The notes under the pieces were generated by a model. That model was not told the origin of the DNA. It searched no databases and worked only from the letters and a program-made list of their open reading frames with translations. Of a DNA stretch of 9,171 nt, positions 7,234 to 9,171 are shown in pieces; position 1 is the first letter of the stretch; every line of letters starts with the position of its first letter. The stretch is from Acidobacteriaceae bacterium (GTDB taxonomy: Bacteria > Acidobacteriota > Terriglobia > Bryobacterales > Bryobacteraceae). Both the position numbers and the translations under genes were made by a program. Location: contig JAFAQG010001020.1 of NCBI GenBank assembly GCA_019246575.1, forward strand, positions 1-9,171. The letters run 5' to 3'.

Positions 7234-9171
7234 ATGACTCGTCTCTTCTCAACCATTCTGATTGCAGGATTGCTGGGTTCAATGTCCCCGGCTGCACAGA
7301 ATGCCGCAGCAACCAAGGACGAGACATCTGTGCGTTCACATTTGCCGCTGCGTACCGACGGTAGTTGGATTGTGGATCGCACAGGCAAGCGATTCAAATT
7401 GCGTAGCGTGAACTGGTATGGGGCAGAGGAGCAGGATCACGTTGTCGCCGGGTTAGAGCTCGAAAAGCTGAGCCTTATCGTACAGCGAATCAAGGCGATG
7501 GGGTTCAACTCCGTGCGCCTGCTGTGGTCGAACGAACTGTTTGAAATGAATCCCATCGTCCCCGATTACGCCATTAGGGGGAACCCGGAGTTCAGAGGAA
7601 TGCGCGCGATGCGGGTTTTCGATGCGGTGGTACACGCGATCGCAGATGCCGGGCTGCTCATCGTTCTTGATAATCACACCAGCAACGGCGATTGGTGTTG
7701 CGGCAACAACGATGGCAACGGCCTCTGGTACAACCAGGACTACCCGGAACAAAACTGGATCTCCGACTGGATGCACATCGTCGCGCGCTATCGAGATGTG
7801 CCGGAAGTGGTCGGCGCGGACCTGCGGAATGAGTTGCGCGCCGGTGCAACTTGGGGCGGCGCCCCATCTACAGATTGGCACGCAGCGGCCGAACGAGGCG
7901 GCAACGCTGTCCTTAGCGCCAATCGCAATCTTCTCATCTTTGTGGAAGGGATCAATTACGCTCTGGACCTCACCGGAGTCGCACGTTTACGCGTGCAGTT
8001 AGGTGTTCCGAATCGGCTAGTCTACTCCGCGCACGATTACCCTTGGGATCATAACGGCATCACAACCGAGCAACAACTTTTCGCACAGCTGGATCAGAAA
8101 TGGGGCTTCGTAACAGCGCCCGGACAGCCTTACACTGCGCCTATCTGGATCGGCGAGTTCGGAACGTGTCACGATCAGCCGTCATGTCTCACAAGCTCGA
8201 GCCCTGGCACGAACGGATTCTGGTTTCAAGGCTTTCGCGATTACTTAGACCGGCGCGATTTTGATTGGGCATATTGGGCGCTAAATGGGACCCAGGCGCG
8301 TGGAACGGGACGAACCTTCGGCTATGAAGAGAGCTATGGCGTCCTCGATCCATATTGGAATGCGCCCGCTCTCCCGTTGGTCATTCCACCGCCATCCGTG
8401 AATCTCTTGACGATGTTGCAGACCGTTATGCAGCCGCTACAGGGACCGGGAGCCGGAAGGCTGAATCTTGCGCCGGTTGTGAGCATCATTGCCCCACCGC
8501 CCGGTTCGATCTTTGCGGCAGGTTCGAACGTTGCGATCTCCGCCAATGCGAGCCGGCGTGCGGGCTTAATCCAGAAGGTGGATTTCTACGCGAATGGAGA
8601 GTCGATCGGTAGCTCGATAACAGCTCCGTTTCAGATTGAATGGACCAACGTACCGCCGGGCAACTTTGAAATCACCGCCGTCGCGACTGGTTCGGGCGAC
8701 ACTGTTGGCTCAACAACGGGCATCTCCGCGCCCGTTCGAGTGATGGTCTTCGATTACGAAAACTACGCGCCAGGTACCGGCAACAGCATCGCTATCGACT
8801 TTGGCAATTACCGCACCACACCCATGTCTCTCACGGAAATGGCCGGCGTCGTTCCGCAACAAAACTGGAATGGAGCATACGGGAACTCCGGCTCTCTAGG
8901 TTCGCTTGTCGACAAAAGCGGCAGTACGACTGGCGCTCAGGTTACGTGGGCGGCTAGCAACATGTGGTACACGAGCACTCCCGATCAGCCCGGGGACTTC
9001 CGGATGATGCGCGGCTATCTCGACAATACGAATACTTCGCCTACGATTGTTACTGTTTCGCAACTCCCCAATGCATTTGCCCATTACGACGTGTACGTGT
9101 ACTTCGACGGTGGAAACGGGACAGTGGAACGATTGGGGAACTATCGCATACTTACGAGTCAAGATGCGTCG
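7234..9171 (+). CDS. GH5 glycosidase with Ig-like and extra C-terminal domain, exported (partial, 3' end beyond the right edge)
   Basis: The frame is open from the ATG at 7234 to the edge, giving 646 residues without a stop. Residues 1-21 are a signal peptide ending near SPAAQ. Residues about 40-375 are a GH5 TIM barrel with all the usual active-site residues: Arg95 (NSVRLLW), His148 (LDNH), Asn199-Glu200 (DLRNE, acid/base), His267 and Tyr269 (SAHDY), Glu308 (IWIGEFG, nucleophile) and Trp348 (AYWALNG). DNHTSNGDWCCGNNDGNG with GADLRNELR resembles the GH5_11-type proteins of plants, fungi and bacteria more than classical cellulases; this rests on memory of motifs. A linker with a short helix (about 380-410) leads to an Ig-like domain (about 413-503, NLAPVVSIIAPPPGSIFAAG, KVDFYANGESIG). 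A further beta-rich domain starts at about 504. Only seven bases separate it from the GH59 stop, and its Shine-Dalgarno is weak (GGAA at 7220-7223). The substrate is not predictable; a beta-linked glycan or glycoconjugate is expected. Confidence 0.92.
   Translation, partial: MTRLFSTILIAGLLGSMSPAAQNAAATKDETSVRSHLPLRTDGSWIVDRTGKRFKLRSVNWYGAEEQDHVVAGLELEKLSLIVQRIKAMGFNSVRLLWSNELFEMNPIVPDYAIRGNPEFRGMRAMRVFDAVVHAIADAGLLIVLDNHTSNGDWCCGNNDGNGLWYNQDYPEQNWISDWMHIVARYRDVPEVVGADLRNELRAGATWGGAPSTDWHAAAERGGNAVLSANRNLLIFVEGINYALDLTGVARLRVQLGVPNRLVYSAHDYPWDHNGITTEQQLFAQLDQKWGFVTAPGQPYTAPIWIGEFGTCHDQPSCLTSSSPGTNGFWFQGFRDYLDRRDFDWAYWALNGTQARGTGRTFGYEESYGVLDPYWNAPALPLVIPPPSVNLLTMLQTVMQPLQGPGAGRLNLAPVVSIIAPPPGSIFAAGSNVAISANASRRAGLIQKVDFYANGESIGSSITAPFQIEWTNVPPGNFEITAVATGSGDTVGSTTGISAPVRVMVFDYENYAPGTGNSIAIDFGNYRTTPMSLTEMAGVVPQQNWNGAYGNSGSLGSLVDKSGSTTGAQVTWAASNMWYTSTPDQPGDFRMMRGYLDNTNTSPTIVTVSQLPNAFAHYDVYVYFDGGNGTVERLGNYRILTSQDAS
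8743..9171 (+). other. Region encoding an unassigned C-terminal beta-rich domain of the GH5 protein (partial)
   Basis: Residues about 504-646 follow the Ig-like domain. They contain IDFGNYRTTPMSLTEMAGVV, PQQNWNGAYGNSGSLGSLVD, GAQVTWAASNMWYTSTP, MMRGYLDNTNTSPTIVTVSQLP and YDVYVYFDGGNG. Similar blocks (an FG..., AGVVPQ.NWN, a V.W segment, GYLD, V..LP, YDVYVY.DG order) occur in large secreted proteins of Verrucomicrobia, Planctomycetes and Acidobacteria, as far as I recall. The pattern suggests a compact beta-sandwich, perhaps for carbohydrate or surface binding. I cannot attach a named family. Confidence 0.5.

Larger units (their letters stand above)
587..9171 (+). other. Apparent four-gene carbohydrate-use operon (continues past the right edge)
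   Basis: Four genes lie on the same strand with junctions of -4, -25 and +7 bases. There is no room for a terminator or promoter between them, so co-transcription is very likely. The order is cytoplasmic DUF5107/TPR protein, inner-membrane sugar porter, exported GH59, exported GH5. The overlaps suggest translational coupling: the porter gene has no recognisable Shine-Dalgarno of its own and its ATG sits in ATGA with the previous stop. Confidence 0.8.

Noticed and set aside
7453..7881. Minus-strand open frame of 142 codons over the GH5 gene
   Set aside because: It runs antisense to the conserved barrel motifs, including the acid/base glutamate, and shows no domain or ribosome binding site of note.

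Overview
The window looks like accessory carbohydrate-use DNA from a Gram-negative soil-type bacterium, most likely an acidobacterium. The grounds are a moderately GC-rich composition, a TonB-dependent receptor that begins with a carboxypeptidase-regulatory-like domain (the Oar-like type, abundant in Acidobacteria), and secreted glycosidases with modular tails. The taxonomic call is inference; no rRNA or other marker gene is present.

Layout: on the minus strand, positions 1-492 hold the N-terminal 164 residues of the outer-membrane receptor, which runs off the left edge. A 94-base divergent intergenic region follows. On the plus strand four genes are packed head to tail, apparently as one operon: a large cytoplasmic DUF5107-type/TPR protein (587-3901), an MFS sugar porter (3898-5274, overlapping by ATGA), a GH59 galactosylceramidase-like glycosidase (5250-7226, overlapping by 25 bases), and a GH5 glycosidase with Ig-like and extra C-terminal domains (7234 to the right edge, stop not reached). 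Coding density is near complete: there is no gene-free stretch over 300 bases, no RNA gene, no mobile element and no CRISPR array.

Proposed logic (inference): the two exported glycosidases cut a glycan or glycoconjugate outside the cytoplasm, the divergent receptor may bring products or substrate across the outer membrane, the MFS porter takes the released monosaccharide across the inner membrane, and the DUF5107/TPR protein acts on sugars or as a scaffold or sensor in the cytoplasm. The most notable gene is the GH59 enzyme. It can be matched segment by segment to animal lysosomal GALC over its full length (TIM barrel, beta-sandwich, linker, lectin-like domain), with both catalytic glutamates in place. 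The true substrate (galactolipid, beta-galactan or other beta-galactoside) cannot be told from the sequence.
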